A stretch of 64,000 bases of DNA from Dysgonomonas sp. HGC4 (GCF_001261715.1 NZ_CVRU01000111.1:1-64000); one strand, 5' to 3'. Shown: positions 1 to 9,044, counted from the stretch's first letter. Program-made: numbers and translations. Notes: generated from the sequence alone by a model not told the origin.

Positions 1-1
1 A

Positions 2-103
2 CTGGTTACGGTAGCAGTTGCGGCAAGTTCGGCTGCACTTGTAGTATATGCCTTGAAAAAGAAACAAGCAAATAAAAAGAAAATAGCCATTCATTTCATT
101 TAA
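2..103 (+). CDS. C-terminal end of a possible membrane protein (partial)
   Basis: This open frame enters from the left edge of the window and stops at TAA 101-103. The 33 visible residues are a hydrophobic alanine/valine-rich stretch (VAVAASSAALVVYAL) followed by a lysine-rich tail, as expected for a C-terminal membrane anchor with a cytoplasmic positive end. The family cannot be named. Frame 1 is also open, to a TAA at 73-75, with a cysteine-rich reading, so the choice of frame 2 is an inference from its membrane-anchor pattern. Confidence 0.35.
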   Translation: MVTVAVAASSAALVVYALKKKQANKKKIAIHFI

Positions 104-227
104 GTATTGTGAAACATGAAGCTTCAAACGATTAAACTGACGAAGCTTTAACAACACACTCGCTTAAACAAATAAAAGGAATAAATACCTTTAGTATATT
201 AACTTGTATTTAAAATATACAAAATAC

Positions 228-262
228 AAAAGAGCCTCGTTCAAATTGAACGAGGCTCTTTT
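228..262 (+). terminator. Bidirectional hairpin terminator
   Basis: A near-perfect palindrome pairs AAAAGAGCCTCGTTCAA (228-244) with its complement at 246-262. It has A-rich and T-rich flanks, so it can work on either strand. It ends the partial gene at the left edge. Confidence 0.75.
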
Positions 263-523
263 GCTATACTACCCATAAAGTATCTGTAAATGATTGGCAG
301 ATACTGAATAATCATTAATTTTCACTAGAAATAGTTGAGGAGATAAACCTCGATTCGTTTTTTTGTATCTTTGAGCCGATTTAGGTCTAAGATATTTTAT
401 AGCTTTGGTGTAGTGTGAACCTATACGTTCATCCATAGAGGACAGACAGATAGGTCTCTCCCTGCGAATCGAAACATAGCAATATAGATATCTCACATAA
501 CTTATATGAACTAAACGTTGTTT
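263..523. other. Intergenic stretch with no supported gene
   Basis: Between the palindrome and the DUF4230 gene I see no convincing coding sequence. A 75-codon minus-strand frame exists (269-496) but has no recognisable family features. The promoter of the downstream gene should lie here, but no clear TAnnTTTG element was identified. Confidence 0.4.
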
Positions 524-1144
524 ATGAACAAAAAACAGATTCCTTTAATACTACTTATTATATTATTAGGACTTATTGCCCTCATTATATATCTTCTTAA
601 ATCGGAGACGAAAGCAGAAGAACGCACCATTGTATCTCATGCAATTGTAGTGCAGCAAATAGAGGAAATGGGTAAACTGGAAGTTGTAAAATACAACATT
701 CAAGATATGATGGAATACGAAAAGGTTCGCAAATGGCTTCCCAATTCCAGAGCAACACTAAAAATTGTAGGTGAAGTGATAGGTTGTGTAGACCTCACTC
801 TGATAAACGAAAACGACATTGTAACGAAAGGCGACTCGGTAAGCCTCATGTTACCTATGCCCGAAATATGCCATTACAAAATAGACCATTCGAGATCGCG
901 CATATACAATATGGAGTATGGTTTGTGGGAAACATCGGAACTGGTAGAGGACGCCTACAAAAAAGCCGAAGATCAAATCTATCAGCAAGCACAAAGCATG
1001 GGGATAGAAAAAGAAAGTCGCGAGAATACAATAAAGGTACTTACACCTATACTCAGAGGAATGGGTTTTACCAAGATATACATCGGATTTAAATCGCCCG
1101 ACGGACGTTCTAATTCCGAGCAATCAAAAATAAGACTCAACTAA
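524..1144 (+). CDS. DUF4230 family membrane-anchored protein
   Basis: The 206-residue protein has one N-terminal membrane segment (about residues 6-26) and then a soluble extracytoplasmic domain. The domain pattern fits the DUF4230 family: a conserved VG-x-V-x-G-C-V-DL region, a charged helical segment rich in E, K and Y, and a C-terminal GF-x-x-I-x-I-x-F. The family's biochemical role is unknown. ATG 524 is preferred over an in-frame TTG six bases upstream because it starts a typical MNKKQ signal/anchor sequence. The gene stands alone, with a 137-bp gap to the PAP2 gene downstream. Confidence 0.75.
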   Translation: MNKKQIPLILLIILLGLIALIIYLLKSETKAEERTIVSHAIVVQQIEEMGKLEVVKYNIQDMMEYEKVRKWLPNSRATLKIVGEVIGCVDLTLINENDIVTKGDSVSLMLPMPEICHYKIDHSRSRIYNMEYGLWETSELVEDAYKKAEDQIYQQAQSMGIEKESRENTIKVLTPILRGMGFTKIYIGFKSPDGRSNSEQSKIRLN

Positions 1145-1281
1145 AGTATCAAATCCGTTTCTGAGTTAAGCCATTAAATAATATAAACAGTGTTGCTTCT
1201 CACGGTTATAACAATCTCTTATTGTTAGACTTGACAAAGTAACAAGAAGGTCTCGGACCTTAAATAAGTTTCGCCCGATAT

Positions 1282-1857
1282 ATGCTGCAAATAACATTCC
1301 CCGCATGGGACAGAGAACTCTTTCTCTACCTCAACAGTAAACATACACCATGGCTCGACCCCATTATGTATCTAATAAGCACATACACAGTATGGGCACT
1401 CGTGTGTATATCTATTATTGTATTCATGGTATACCGAGACCGTATAATGGGACAACGTGCAGCCGTGTTTATGCTTATGGGAATTGCCATTAACAGCATT
1501 ACCAACAATATAATTAAGGTGCTGATTATGCGTCCGCGCCCATCACACGAGTTAGATCTCCAAGATATCATTCATCAATTGGGCGATCCCGATAATCATT
1601 ACAGCTTCTTTTCGGCTCATTCATCCAATTCTATATGTCTGGCATTATTTTCGACCCTATATTTCAAGAATAAGTATTACGGAATCGTTATTTTTGCGTG
1701 GGCAATGACCGTTGCATATAGCCGTATCTATATAGGCAAACATTATCCTATTGATATTGTATGCGGAATATTATTCGGGCTGCTCAGCGGATGGTTCTCT
1801 GATTGGTTATATCAGAAATACCGCCACAAAAAACTTAATGGGGCTAATATCGTATAA
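1282..1857 (+). CDS. PAP2 superfamily membrane phosphatase
   Basis: This 191-residue integral membrane protein carries the three phosphatidic acid phosphatase type 2 signatures: K79-x6-R86-P87, an SxHS motif with the catalytic-type H113, and SR-x5-H-x3-D (S147, R148, H154, D158). Several hydrophobic segments surround them. PAP2 enzymes dephosphorylate lipid phosphates such as phosphatidic acid, undecaprenyl diphosphate or lipid A phosphates; the substrate here cannot be told from sequence. The usual PSGH of motif 2 is replaced by FSAHS, which keeps the histidine. Its stop overlaps the next start by one base (TAATG), so it is probably co-transcribed with the WG-repeat gene. Confidence 0.87.
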   Translation: MLQITFPAWDRELFLYLNSKHTPWLDPIMYLISTYTVWALVCISIIVFMVYRDRIMGQRAAVFMLMGIAINSITNNIIKVLIMRPRPSHELDLQDIIHQLGDPDNHYSFFSAHSSNSICLALFSTLYFKNKYYGIVIFAWAMTVAYSRIYIGKHYPIDIVCGILFGLLSGWFSDWLYQKYRHKKLNGANIV

Positions 1858-3263
1858 TGAAGAAAACTTTGACTCTCTTTTATTTACTCCTTATAGTTGC
1901 TTGCGTTAACGCTCAAAGCAATTATAAATATGCTGTGGTAAATAAAAAAGGCGAAGTTATAGTTCCTCTGGGCTACGAAAAGATAGACGTTTTCAAAAAC
2001 AGACTTGCCAAAGTAACCAAGAAAGATAAAGTAGGAATCATCAATACTAAGGGTAAAGAAGTTGTACCCTGTCTGTATGATGAGATTAAAGACTTTGAGG
2101 ATGGAATGGCAATAGTATCGAAAGGAAATCGCTTTGGAGTTATAAATACAGCCAATGACACCATTATACCCATCAAGCAAATTTCGGTAACCAACTACTA
2201 TAAAGGAACTTTTTTGGTATACGACAATTACCTCTTTGGCGTTATAGACTCTACCGGAAAAGTAACCGTCCCCTTCACCAAATCCATAGGCTTGCCCTAT
2301 TCTGGCGGAAAAGGCTATATCATAACCACTCGAATGGATAAGAGCGAGCAAAAGATTATTGACCGACACAACAACGAAATATACTCCTTTCCAGGTCACA
2401 GAGTGCGCGATATGAACGATGGCTACCTTGGCATCTGGGAGAAAAAAGCAACCGATCAGGCATCCATATACCTCAACCTCAAATCGCCGACACCATACGT
2501 TACCTATAAAATAGTAGACATAGAGGGAAACGTAATAAACCCATCACTTACGATAGAACAAAATCAATTCTTCAACGGAGGCTTTTCCAGAATATCGGAA
2601 GATCGCAAAGTAGGAGTCATAGACATACAAGGTCGTCTGAGAGTACCTTGCCTATACAGTCGCATCTTCGATTTTAAAGATGGTTATGCAAAAGTAAAGC
2701 AGGATACTACCTTCTTATACGGATTGAATAGATACGGAATAGTAAACGACAGAGGAGATATTATCGTACCATGTATATACGATGGCTTAGGCGAACTGAA
2801 GGAAAACCGAATGGTAGCATTTCTCAATCAAAAATATGGCTTCTTGAACAGACAAGGGCAAGCAGTTATACCTTTTAATTTCGATCTGGCTCAAGATTTC
2901 GAAAATGGATACGCCATTGTCTCTAAGAACAACAAATACGGGGTAATTGGTATAGATGGCAAAATAGTAATTCCACTTATCTACGAACAAATAAAAAGGA
3001 TCGACAATGCTCTTTTCGCAGCAAGCAAAAATCTCAAATGGGGTATTATAGATACAAAGGGACAAACTCAAGTAGAGTTTACATATAAGTCAATCATGCA
3101 ACTATCCGATTCGGAATACGTAGCAGTTCAACAAGATAATTATTGGGGAGTAATAAACAAACAAGGACAACAAATTCTACCCATTACTTACAACGAAATA
3201 GTATCCTACTCGGAAGGTATGTTTGTAGTAAGCTTCTATCCATCTAATTTTAAGGAAGAATAA
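1857..3263 (+). CDS. Secreted WG-repeat protein
   Basis: The protein has 468 residues with an N-terminal signal peptide (about 1-20, ending VNAQS). It is then built almost wholly of repeats of about 30-45 residues of the type 'kyGvin-x-x-G-x-iipp-x-Y-d-x-i', the WG (KWG) repeat pattern. These repeats form beta-rich solenoid or propeller-like surfaces, but no molecular function is established. Translation is coupled to the PAP2 gene through a one-base overlap. A GC-rich hairpin, ATGGGGTAATAACCCCAT, lies about 20 bp downstream and may mark the transcript end. A second, longer WG protein is at the right edge of the window. Confidence 0.85.
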   Translation: MKKTLTLFYLLLIVACVNAQSNYKYAVVNKKGEVIVPLGYEKIDVFKNRLAKVTKKDKVGIINTKGKEVVPCLYDEIKDFEDGMAIVSKGNRFGVINTANDTIIPIKQISVTNYYKGTFLVYDNYLFGVIDSTGKVTVPFTKSIGLPYSGGKGYIITTRMDKSEQKIIDRHNNEIYSFPGHRVRDMNDGYLGIWEKKATDQASIYLNLKSPTPYVTYKIVDIEGNVINPSLTIEQNQFFNGGFSRISEDRKVGVIDIQGRLRVPCLYSRIFDFKDGYAKVKQDTTFLYGLNRYGIVNDRGDIIVPCIYDGLGELKENRMVAFLNQKYGFLNRQGQAVIPFNFDLAQDFENGYAIVSKNNKYGVIGIDGKIVIPLIYEQIKRIDNALFAASKNLKWGIIDTKGQTQVEFTYKSIMQLSDSEYVAVQQDNYWGVINKQGQQILPITYNEIVSYSEGMFVVSFYPSNFKEE

Positions 3264-3446
3264 GTAAAAACACTAAACCTCCAAAATGGGGTAATAACCC
3301 CATAAGTGCCCACTTTTCTCACATTTAACTCTTATTCTCAGCTATTTCTCTAAAAAGTGAACTTTTTCCTGAACTTTTATTTTCGAGTTGTGTTTATAAC
3401 TTAAACAATAAGTTATCGTATATTTTAAATAAAAGAATTGAAGAAA

Positions 3447-3839
3447 ATGAAAAAGATTTATGTATTAGCAATTGCATTGGCAACAACATTATCATTCGTT
3501 GCTTGTGACGGAGCTAAAAAAGATGCTGACAAAGCAGGCGCTGATGTTGAAAACTCACTAGAATCGGCAGGAAATACTATCCAAACGAAAGCTGACAGTT
3601 TGAGAGATGCAACTGATGCATCGATAAACAAAGCGGGTGAAAAAATAGAAGAAGGCACTGAGCAAGCTAAAGATAAAGCTGGCAACATCATAGACAAAGC
3701 TAAAGATGAAACCGGAAAAGCTGTTGACAAAACTAAAGAAGCAGTTAAAGACGGTGCTGACAAAACAAAAGAAGCTGTAAAAGATGCTAAGAAAGATGTA
3801 AAAAAAGAAGCATCTAAATTAGAAAACAAATTGAAATAA
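3447..3839 (+). CDS. LEA-like repeat lipoprotein
   Basis: The 130-residue protein begins with a lipoprotein signal peptide ending in a lipobox (LSFVAC, lipidated Cys about residue 20). The rest is low-complexity amphipathic helix made of imperfect 11-residue-type repeats such as KDKAGNIIDKAKDETGKAVD and KTKEAVKD. The pattern resembles late-embryogenesis-abundant group 3 proteins and apolipophorin-like periplasmic proteins. A role in envelope stress or desiccation protection is inferred only. ATG 3447 is chosen over TTG 3438 because it starts the signal peptide. The next gene encodes a YtxH-like protein with similar helix composition. Confidence 0.75.
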   Translation: MKKIYVLAIALATTLSFVACDGAKKDADKAGADVENSLESAGNTIQTKADSLRDATDASINKAGEKIEEGTEQAKDKAGNIIDKAKDETGKAVDKTKEAVKDGADKTKEAVKDAKKDVKKEASKLENKLK

Positions 3840-3864
3840 AGTTCTCTAACACTTCAAGATAGAA

Positions 3865-3906
3865 TAAAAGCCTTCGAGGAATTATCCTTTAAGGCTTTTA
3901 TTTTTT
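3865..3906 (+). terminator. Rho-independent terminator
   Basis: TAAAAGCCTT (3865-3874) pairs with AAGGCTTTTA (3891-3900) and is followed by six further T residues, 22 bp after the LEA-like lipoprotein gene. Confidence 0.85.
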
Positions 3907-4025
3907 ACGATCTATTGTTAAAATTCTTTGTAAACAATTGCGGCAAATGCGTTGTTTATATAAGAAATGAGTATATTTGAATTTAGTAAACCGATTAGTA
4001 TTAACACGATAAAAGAATAAAAACT

Positions 4026-4328
4026 ATGAGGAATTTTTTATTAGGATTAGTTATAGGTGCAGGCGCTGTATATGTTGCAGCTAAACTAATAGACGACGAG
4101 AAAAGAAAAGAATTGTACGACGAGTTTGAAAAAGCTACTGACGAAGCTAAAGAAAAAGTTAGACATGGTGTCAGATATGGTAGAGGAAAAGCTCTACGCA
4201 TGGGTGTACGTGCAAGACAAGAGGTAAGAACCGGCAAAAAGAAATTGAGCCAAGCTGCAGGTGATATTGCAGGCAAACTATCGGATGAATTAAGTGAGTT
4301 TGAAGAAAAAGCAAGAGCCAATTCTTAA
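4026..4328 (+). CDS. YtxH domain-containing protein
   Basis: The 100-residue protein matches the YtxH pattern: a short N-terminal glycine/alanine-rich membrane segment (FLLGLVIGAGAVYVAAKL, about residues 4-21) followed by a charged amphipathic helix rich in E, K and A. Members are small membrane-tethered proteins linked to general stress in other bacteria, with no defined activity. It lies 120 bp beyond the terminator of the LEA-like lipoprotein gene, so it probably has its own promoter. Confidence 0.78.
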   Translation: MRNFLLGLVIGAGAVYVAAKLIDDEKRKELYDEFEKATDEAKEKVRHGVRYGRGKALRMGVRARQEVRTGKKKLSQAAGDIAGKLSDELSEFEEKARANS

Positions 4329-4350
4329 AACTCGGTAATACTACAGATAC

Positions 4351-4390
4351 AGAAAAAATGCAAGACGGGAAATCCATCTTGCATTTTCTG
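4351..4390 (+). terminator. Hairpin terminator
   Basis: CAGAAAAAATGCAAGA pairs with TCTTGCATTTTCTG across a short loop, 22 bp after the YtxH stop. A/T tracts on both arms allow use in either direction. Confidence 0.7.
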
Positions 4391-4480
4391 CATAACACAA
4401 TCTATTTACTTCAATACACCTACTATGATACTATCTATATTAATTGGGTGCTCTTCATCAAACACCATTGTTATTATCTA

Positions 4481-4984
4481 TTAGCGTGGCATCGCACCTT
4501 GATAAAAAAGGTATTCGCGCACAGCAGACAGCGGTATGGAATCACTAACGCTACATGACAACGATCGATAATACTTTGCCTGATTGCCCGCAACTGTGAG
4601 ACCAAACATGGTATCCTGATTTATAACGAGCTGTCTTTTGGTGGTTTGTTTCTTATTCAGAAATAATATTCTACGGCGTCCTTCGCCTTGCATTTCCTGT
4701 TTCGCAAGAATAGGAACTTCGGTCATATAGTCACGGCTATCAGTATACAAGTTTATTTGATACCTATATTCATAAACCGGATATCTTTTATTTGTCTCGA
4801 TCATAGGATCTGAAGAGTGAGTGACCATGAATGATGAGTTATCCACATAATAGCCCTCAACAGCTATATAGGCATTTCCTTTCATCAACGATAAGAGATC
4901 TGTTAAACTTTGCTGATGTTTCTCCTGACAAAAAGCACTTAAACCAAATAAACAAAAGAGTGCTACAAATAATACTTTACGCAT
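4481..4984 (-). CDS. Secreted protein of unknown function
   Basis: The 167-residue protein has a clear signal peptide (MRKVLFVALFCLFGLSAFCQ, cleavage near residue 20) and a mature domain rich in aromatic and charged residues with alternating beta-strand character. No family was recognised by eye. It stands alone, reading away from the fucosidase genes, with the YtxH gene's hairpin downstream. Confidence 0.7.
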   Translation of the reverse strand: MRKVLFVALFCLFGLSAFCQEKHQQSLTDLLSLMKGNAYIAVEGYYVDNSSFMVTHSSDPMIETNKRYPVYEYRYQINLYTDSRDYMTEVPILAKQEMQGEGRRRILFLNKKQTTKRQLVINQDTMFGLTVAGNQAKYYRSLSCSVSDSIPLSAVREYLFYQGAMPR

Positions 4985-5160
4985 GATTTTCCTTGATTAA
5001 ATATGTAAACGGTTAAATAATATCTATGAATAAGTTAGTTAGGGTGTTTGATTTTCATTTTATTATTTAGTAGATAGAGTAAAAATAGAGAAAGATTCCA
5101 TAAATTATTCACAAAACTGATCAAATTTTACACAATTTAACTCTAAAAGGAGAGAAAATC

Positions 5161-5197
5161 ATTATAAAAAAATGAGCCTCCACACGGAGGCTCATTT
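5161..5197 (-). terminator. Terminator of the fucosidase genes
   Basis: On the minus strand ATGAGCCTCC pairs with GGAGGCTCAT across a 4-base loop and is followed by a run of T residues (the A run at 5165-5171 on the plus strand). It lies about 30 bp after the stop of the downstream fucosidase. Confidence 0.85.
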
Positions 5198-5225
5198 AAC
5201 TTATAGATAATATTTATTTTAACGA

Positions 5226-6662
5226 TTACTTCACAGATGGAGCAAAAGCAAATGCCAATGCGGCTTGATCGGCAGGTAATCCCTTAGGAACCGACACTTC
5301 TATACCCTTAGCTGTTTTTTTCCAGCTCACAGGTTTACCTGTTTCTAAAAATATTACTTTAGATCCCTTTACAGGCTCATTTGCACTCCATACAATTGTT
5401 TTAGGTAGAGGTTTGCCTTCTTCTAAGCAAGCAATGGCATATATTGTCTTACCATCTTTACTTTGCGTAAACCAAGTAGACTCGTCACGATAATTGGGAG
5501 TTATGCGTGTATTATAAATAGCTTCGCCATTCTTAGTAGTCCACGCACCTATCTTCACCAAACGTTGAGAAACCTCATCAGGAAGCGTACCATCAGGTTT
5601 GGGTCCTATTCCCAGCAAAAGGTTTCCGCCTTTGGCAACAATCTCTACCAATGTATGAATAACCTTTGCAGGTGTTTTATACTGATCGGTAGGAGTATAA
5701 CCCCAATCCCAACCTAAAGTAATACAACTTTCCCATGGGTTATTGAGCTGCATATCTGGAATACCACGTTCGGGAGTCTGATAATTCTCAAATTCTCCGG
5801 GAACAGTACGATCTACAACCAACAAACCGGGTTGATAACTGCGAGCCATAGCCGCAATCTTAGGCATATCTATATCCTGCGATCCTTTGTATGCACGTCC
5901 TTGACGTTCGGCATCCGATGGACGAGCGGGACGTACCCAACCTCCATCGAGCCAAAGAATATCAATATTTCCATAATCGCCATTCATCAATTCCTGAATC
6001 TGGTTATACGAGAACTCTTTAAACTTATTCCAACGCCATTTATTATTCTCTATATTATAATTAACGTTTCTGGTTGGTGTAGCATATGTGTCCCACCAAT
6101 AATATTGGCAATGCCAGTCGGGCTTAGAATAATATGCACCAATCATATAACCCTCGTTGCGAAATGCATTGAATACTTCTTTTGCGACATTGCGACGCGG
6201 ATCGTTCTTGAAAGCACCATTGGCTATCGAAAAATCGGTCTGTTTAGTATCAAACATATTGAATCCATCGTGATGCTTAGTTGTAAACACGGCATACTTC
6301 ATCCCCGCTTGTTTACCATATTTTGCCCACGAAGCCGGATCGAGTTTATCTGGTTTAAACTCATTTATAGTATTCCAGTACTTGCGTTTGTAAGCATCAT
6401 AAGTAATGGTACTGTCACGAGGAATCCAATCTTCTTCCTCAGCACATATCGACCACGATTCTACAATTCCCATCTGAGAATACAAACCGTAATGTATAAG
6501 CATACCAAATTTTTGATCTTGCCACTTGTCCAATTTCTCAAGGACTTTTTCGTCAGTAGGAGCCGTATAAGTCTCCGATCTGCCATGAGCATACGTCTGG
6601 GCAGATGCCGTTGATACCGTCAGTGCCGACAGTAAGAAGAGCGATAATACTTTGTTTTTCAT
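5226..6662 (-). CDS. GH29 alpha-L-fucosidase, copy 1
   Basis: The 478-residue secreted glycoside hydrolase has a signal peptide (about 1-21) and the GH29 TIM-barrel signatures: FGMLIHYG near the N-terminus, TTKHHDGFNMF (about 128-138) and ILWLDGGW with the expected catalytic nucleophile aspartate at about 239. Enzymes of this family release fucose from host glycans such as mucin O-glycans; the linkage specificity is not readable here. ATG 6662 is preferred to the adjacent TTG 6665. The gene follows a close paralogue by 191 bp on the same strand, so the two probably arose by tandem duplication and may share a transcript. Confidence 0.93.
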   Translation of the reverse strand: MKNKVLSLFLLSALTVSTASAQTYAHGRSETYTAPTDEKVLEKLDKWQDQKFGMLIHYGLYSQMGIVESWSICAEEEDWIPRDSTITYDAYKRKYWNTINEFKPDKLDPASWAKYGKQAGMKYAVFTTKHHDGFNMFDTKQTDFSIANGAFKNDPRRNVAKEVFNAFRNEGYMIGAYYSKPDWHCQYYWWDTYATPTRNVNYNIENNKWRWNKFKEFSYNQIQELMNGDYGNIDILWLDGGWVRPARPSDAERQGRAYKGSQDIDMPKIAAMARSYQPGLLVVDRTVPGEFENYQTPERGIPDMQLNNPWESCITLGWDWGYTPTDQYKTPAKVIHTLVEIVAKGGNLLLGIGPKPDGTLPDEVSQRLVKIGAWTTKNGEAIYNTRITPNYRDESTWFTQSKDGKTIYAIACLEEGKPLPKTIVWSANEPVKGSKVIFLETGKPVSWKKTAKGIEVSVPKGLPADQAALAFAFAPSVK

Positions 6663-6856
6663 CAATAGAGTATATTATACTTATTATATAATGATTATTA
6701 GTTTCGAGAGGATATACAACAAAAATAACGATATATATCTTTTAGCACAAGTCCTAAACCCTAAGCAGACTATTATCAATCAATGTATTTAGAACATATA
6801 CAGTCTCTTATCAAAAATAAATAGAATTATTATTTTACAACATCTATGTATACCTA

Positions 6857-8281
6857 TTATATAGGAGTAACGGCAAATGCTAATGCAGGCTGATCAGCAG
6901 GCAAACCGCTTGGAACTGATACTTCAATACCTTTAGCAGTCTTTTTCCAGTTCACAGGTTTTCCGGTCTGTACAAATACAACCTTGCTACCCTTTGCCGG
7001 TTCGTTTCCCTTCCAAACAATTGTCTTGGGTAAAGCCTTACCCTCTTCCAAACAATGTATAGCATATATCGTTTTACCATCTTTACTTTGGGTAAACCAT
7101 GTTGTACCGTCATTATATATAGGAGTGATTCGCGTATTATATATTGCCTCTCCATTTTTAGAAGTCCACTCCCCTATTTTACTCAAACTTGTGGCAGCAC
7201 CTTCGGGCAAAGTTCCATCGGGAGCAGGTCCTACTCCTAATAAAAGATTACCACCTTTAGCCACAATCTCACTCAAAATAGCTATAACCTTGTAAGCACT
7301 CTTGTATCTGTCATTTTTCACAAAGCCCCATGCACCACCCAAAGTGATACAACTTTCCCAAGGATTGCTCAATTGCTCTTTAGGAATACCATTCTCGGGT
7401 GTTTGATAATTTTCGTACTCTCCAGCCACAGTTCTATCAACCACCAACAACCCGGGCTGATAACTGCGAGCCATTGCTGCAATCTTAGGCATATCTATAT
7501 CTTGCGATCCTTTATAAAAATCGCCTTCGAGACCTTTATCTCCTTTTTTCGATGGACGAACCCATCCACCATCAAGCCACAAAATATCCATACTACCATA
7601 ATCGCCGTTCATCAATTCCTGAATCTGATTGTAGGTATATTCTTTGAATTTATTCCAACGCCATTTATTTGCATCTAAGTCGTAACTCGGGTTACGATCG
7701 GGCGTAGAATATCTGTCCCACCAATAATATTGTGAATGCCAATCGGGTTTAGAATAATATGTACCTATCATAAAGCCCTCGTTCCGAAATGCACCGAAAA
7801 CTTCTTTGGCAACATTACGTCGCTCATCATTTCTAAAAGGACCTTTAGCAATAGAGAAATCACTATACTTCGTATCAAACATATTGAAACCATCGTGATG
7901 CTTGGTTGTAAATATAGCATATTTCATTCCTGCAAGCTTTCCATACTTCGCCCATGAAGCAGGGTCTAACTTAGTTGGATTAAACTTATCCATAGTTGCC
8001 CAATAGCGACGTTTGTACTCATCGTAAGTTACTGTCGAATCGCGATTGATCCACTCCTCGTTACATAATGTCCACGACTCTACAATACCCAATTCGGAAT
8101 AAAGACCAAAATGAATAAGCATACCAAACTTCTGATCCTGCCATTTATCGAGTTTCTCTAAAACCTTAGAATCTTGCGGATATGTGTAAGTTTCAGACTT
8201 TCCATGCACAAACGTTTGTGCTGATGCTGGCAAAAGCACTGACAACGAGAATAAAAAAGGGAGTAAAATTTTGTTTTTCAT
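6857..8281 (-). CDS. GH29 alpha-L-fucosidase, copy 2
   Basis: The 474-residue protein has a signal peptide (about 1-21), the TTKHHDGFNMF motif (about 125-135) and ILWLDGGW with the predicted nucleophile D237. It is collinear with the downstream copy over its whole length. The clearest differences are in the loop after the nucleophile (RPSKKGDKGLEGDFYKGSQ here, RPARPSDAERQGRAYKGSQ there), which may alter substrate preference. A good TTTG / TATATTTG promoter lies upstream, so this is the first gene of the pair. A role in fucosylated host-glycan breakdown is inferred from the family. Confidence 0.93.
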   Translation of the reverse strand: MKNKILLPFLFSLSVLLPASAQTFVHGKSETYTYPQDSKVLEKLDKWQDQKFGMLIHFGLYSELGIVESWTLCNEEWINRDSTVTYDEYKRRYWATMDKFNPTKLDPASWAKYGKLAGMKYAIFTTKHHDGFNMFDTKYSDFSIAKGPFRNDERRNVAKEVFGAFRNEGFMIGTYYSKPDWHSQYYWWDRYSTPDRNPSYDLDANKWRWNKFKEYTYNQIQELMNGDYGSMDILWLDGGWVRPSKKGDKGLEGDFYKGSQDIDMPKIAAMARSYQPGLLVVDRTVAGEYENYQTPENGIPKEQLSNPWESCITLGGAWGFVKNDRYKSAYKVIAILSEIVAKGGNLLLGVGPAPDGTLPEGAATSLSKIGEWTSKNGEAIYNTRITPIYNDGTTWFTQSKDGKTIYAIHCLEEGKALPKTIVWKGNEPAKGSKVVFVQTGKPVNWKKTAKGIEVSVPSGLPADQPALAFAVTPI

Positions 8282-8337
8282 TTAATTTATAAAAATATTT
8301 AAAATTAGAGGTCCAAGATTAGGCATATGTAGCCAAA

Positions 8338-8369
8338 CAAATATACTTATATATATTATTTATTGCAAA
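8338..8369 (-). promoter_or_regulatory. Bacteroidota-type promoter for the fucosidase pair
   Basis: On the minus strand TTTG (8366-8369) is followed after 20 bases by TATATTTG (8338-8345), matching the -33/-7 consensus of the Bacteroidota housekeeping sigma factor. It lies 57 bp before the ATG. Confidence 0.7.
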
Positions 8370-8466
8370 TAGCCTATTGAAAAACAAACAAATTAATTGA
8401 TTATAAACAAATTACCCCACAAAACAGAGTGGGTAATTTATTTGTTATATTTTTTTCACAAAATAG

Positions 8467-8498
8467 TTGATCTTTCTTAGTTTTTTATATTACATTTG
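8467..8498 (+). promoter_or_regulatory. Bacteroidota-type promoter for the small lipoprotein gene
   Basis: TTG (8467-8469) and TACATTTG (8491-8498) have a 21-base spacer, 55 bp before the ATG. This fits the TTTG / TAnnTTTG consensus. Confidence 0.7.
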
Positions 8499-8552
8499 CA
8501 GTCGAAAAGGTAATTATTCACGGATTTTTGTCAAAAAACAAAAGAAAAAAAA

Positions 8553-8933
8553 ATGAAAAAGATTGTTATGATCGCTTTTGTTGCTGCAGCTACTCTATCG
8601 TTTGCTGCTTGTAACACTAAAACTGAAGGTGCTCAAGGTACTGACGCTGATTCAATTAAAGTAGAAACTCCTGCTATCGAAGAAGTTGTTGCTGATACTA
8701 CAGCTCTAGGTCAATTCGAAGCATTAGTAAACCAAGCTCTTCCTTTAGCTGAAAAAGTACAAAAAGGTGATGCTGCTGCTACTGAAGAATATGCTAAAGT
8801 TTCTGCTGAAGTAGCTGCTTTAGGTCAAGAACTTCAAAAAGGTCTTGCATCTATGACTCCTGAGCAAGCTGCTAAATTTGCTGAACTAGGCAAAAAATTC
8901 TCTGAAGCTGCTCCAGTTGCTGCTGCTAAATAA
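8553..8933 (+). CDS. Abundant small lipoprotein
   Basis: The 126-residue protein has a lipoprotein signal with lipobox SFAAC (Cys at about 20). An acidic linker precedes a short alpha-helical domain (about 50-120) with heptad-like alanine/glutamate/lysine spacing and the sequence SMTPEQAAKFAELGKKF. Codon use is strikingly uniform (GCT for alanine, GAA, AAA, GGT), unlike its neighbours, as expected for a highly expressed gene. A strong promoter and a terminator flank it, so it is monocistronic. The family was not recognised; a structural or adaptor role at the envelope is only a guess. Confidence 0.8.
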   Translation: MKKIVMIAFVAAATLSFAACNTKTEGAQGTDADSIKVETPAIEEVVADTTALGQFEALVNQALPLAEKVQKGDAAATEEYAKVSAEVAALGQELQKGLASMTPEQAAKFAELGKKFSEAAPVAAAK

Positions 8934-8977
8934 TATAGCAACCGCTGCTTAGTCATTCAAAAGCGAAGCAAAAAGAC

Positions 8978-9012
8978 AAACCCTTTAGTAATCCTAGAGG
9001 GTTTTTATTTTG
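8978..9012 (+). terminator. Rho-independent terminator of the small lipoprotein gene
   Basis: AAACCCTTTAG (8978-8988) pairs with CTAGAGGGTTT (8994-9004), with one G-T pair, and a T-rich tail follows. Confidence 0.82.
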
Positions 9013-9044
9013 TCTATTTCTCATAATTTTTATTTATCAAGTAG

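Noticed and set aside
269-496. 75-codon minus-strand open frame near the left edge
   Set aside because: No family features, promoter or sensible composition; it lies in the intergenic gap and looks like chance.
5201-5212. Partial box-like sequence ATTATCTATAAG on the minus strand
   Set aside because: It lacks the leading TTTT, lies between the fucosidase stop and its terminator, and no gene follows.
5832-6614. 260-codon open frame antisense to fucosidase copy 1
   Set aside because: It is the mirror of a strongly coding gene; its composition is that of an antisense shadow.
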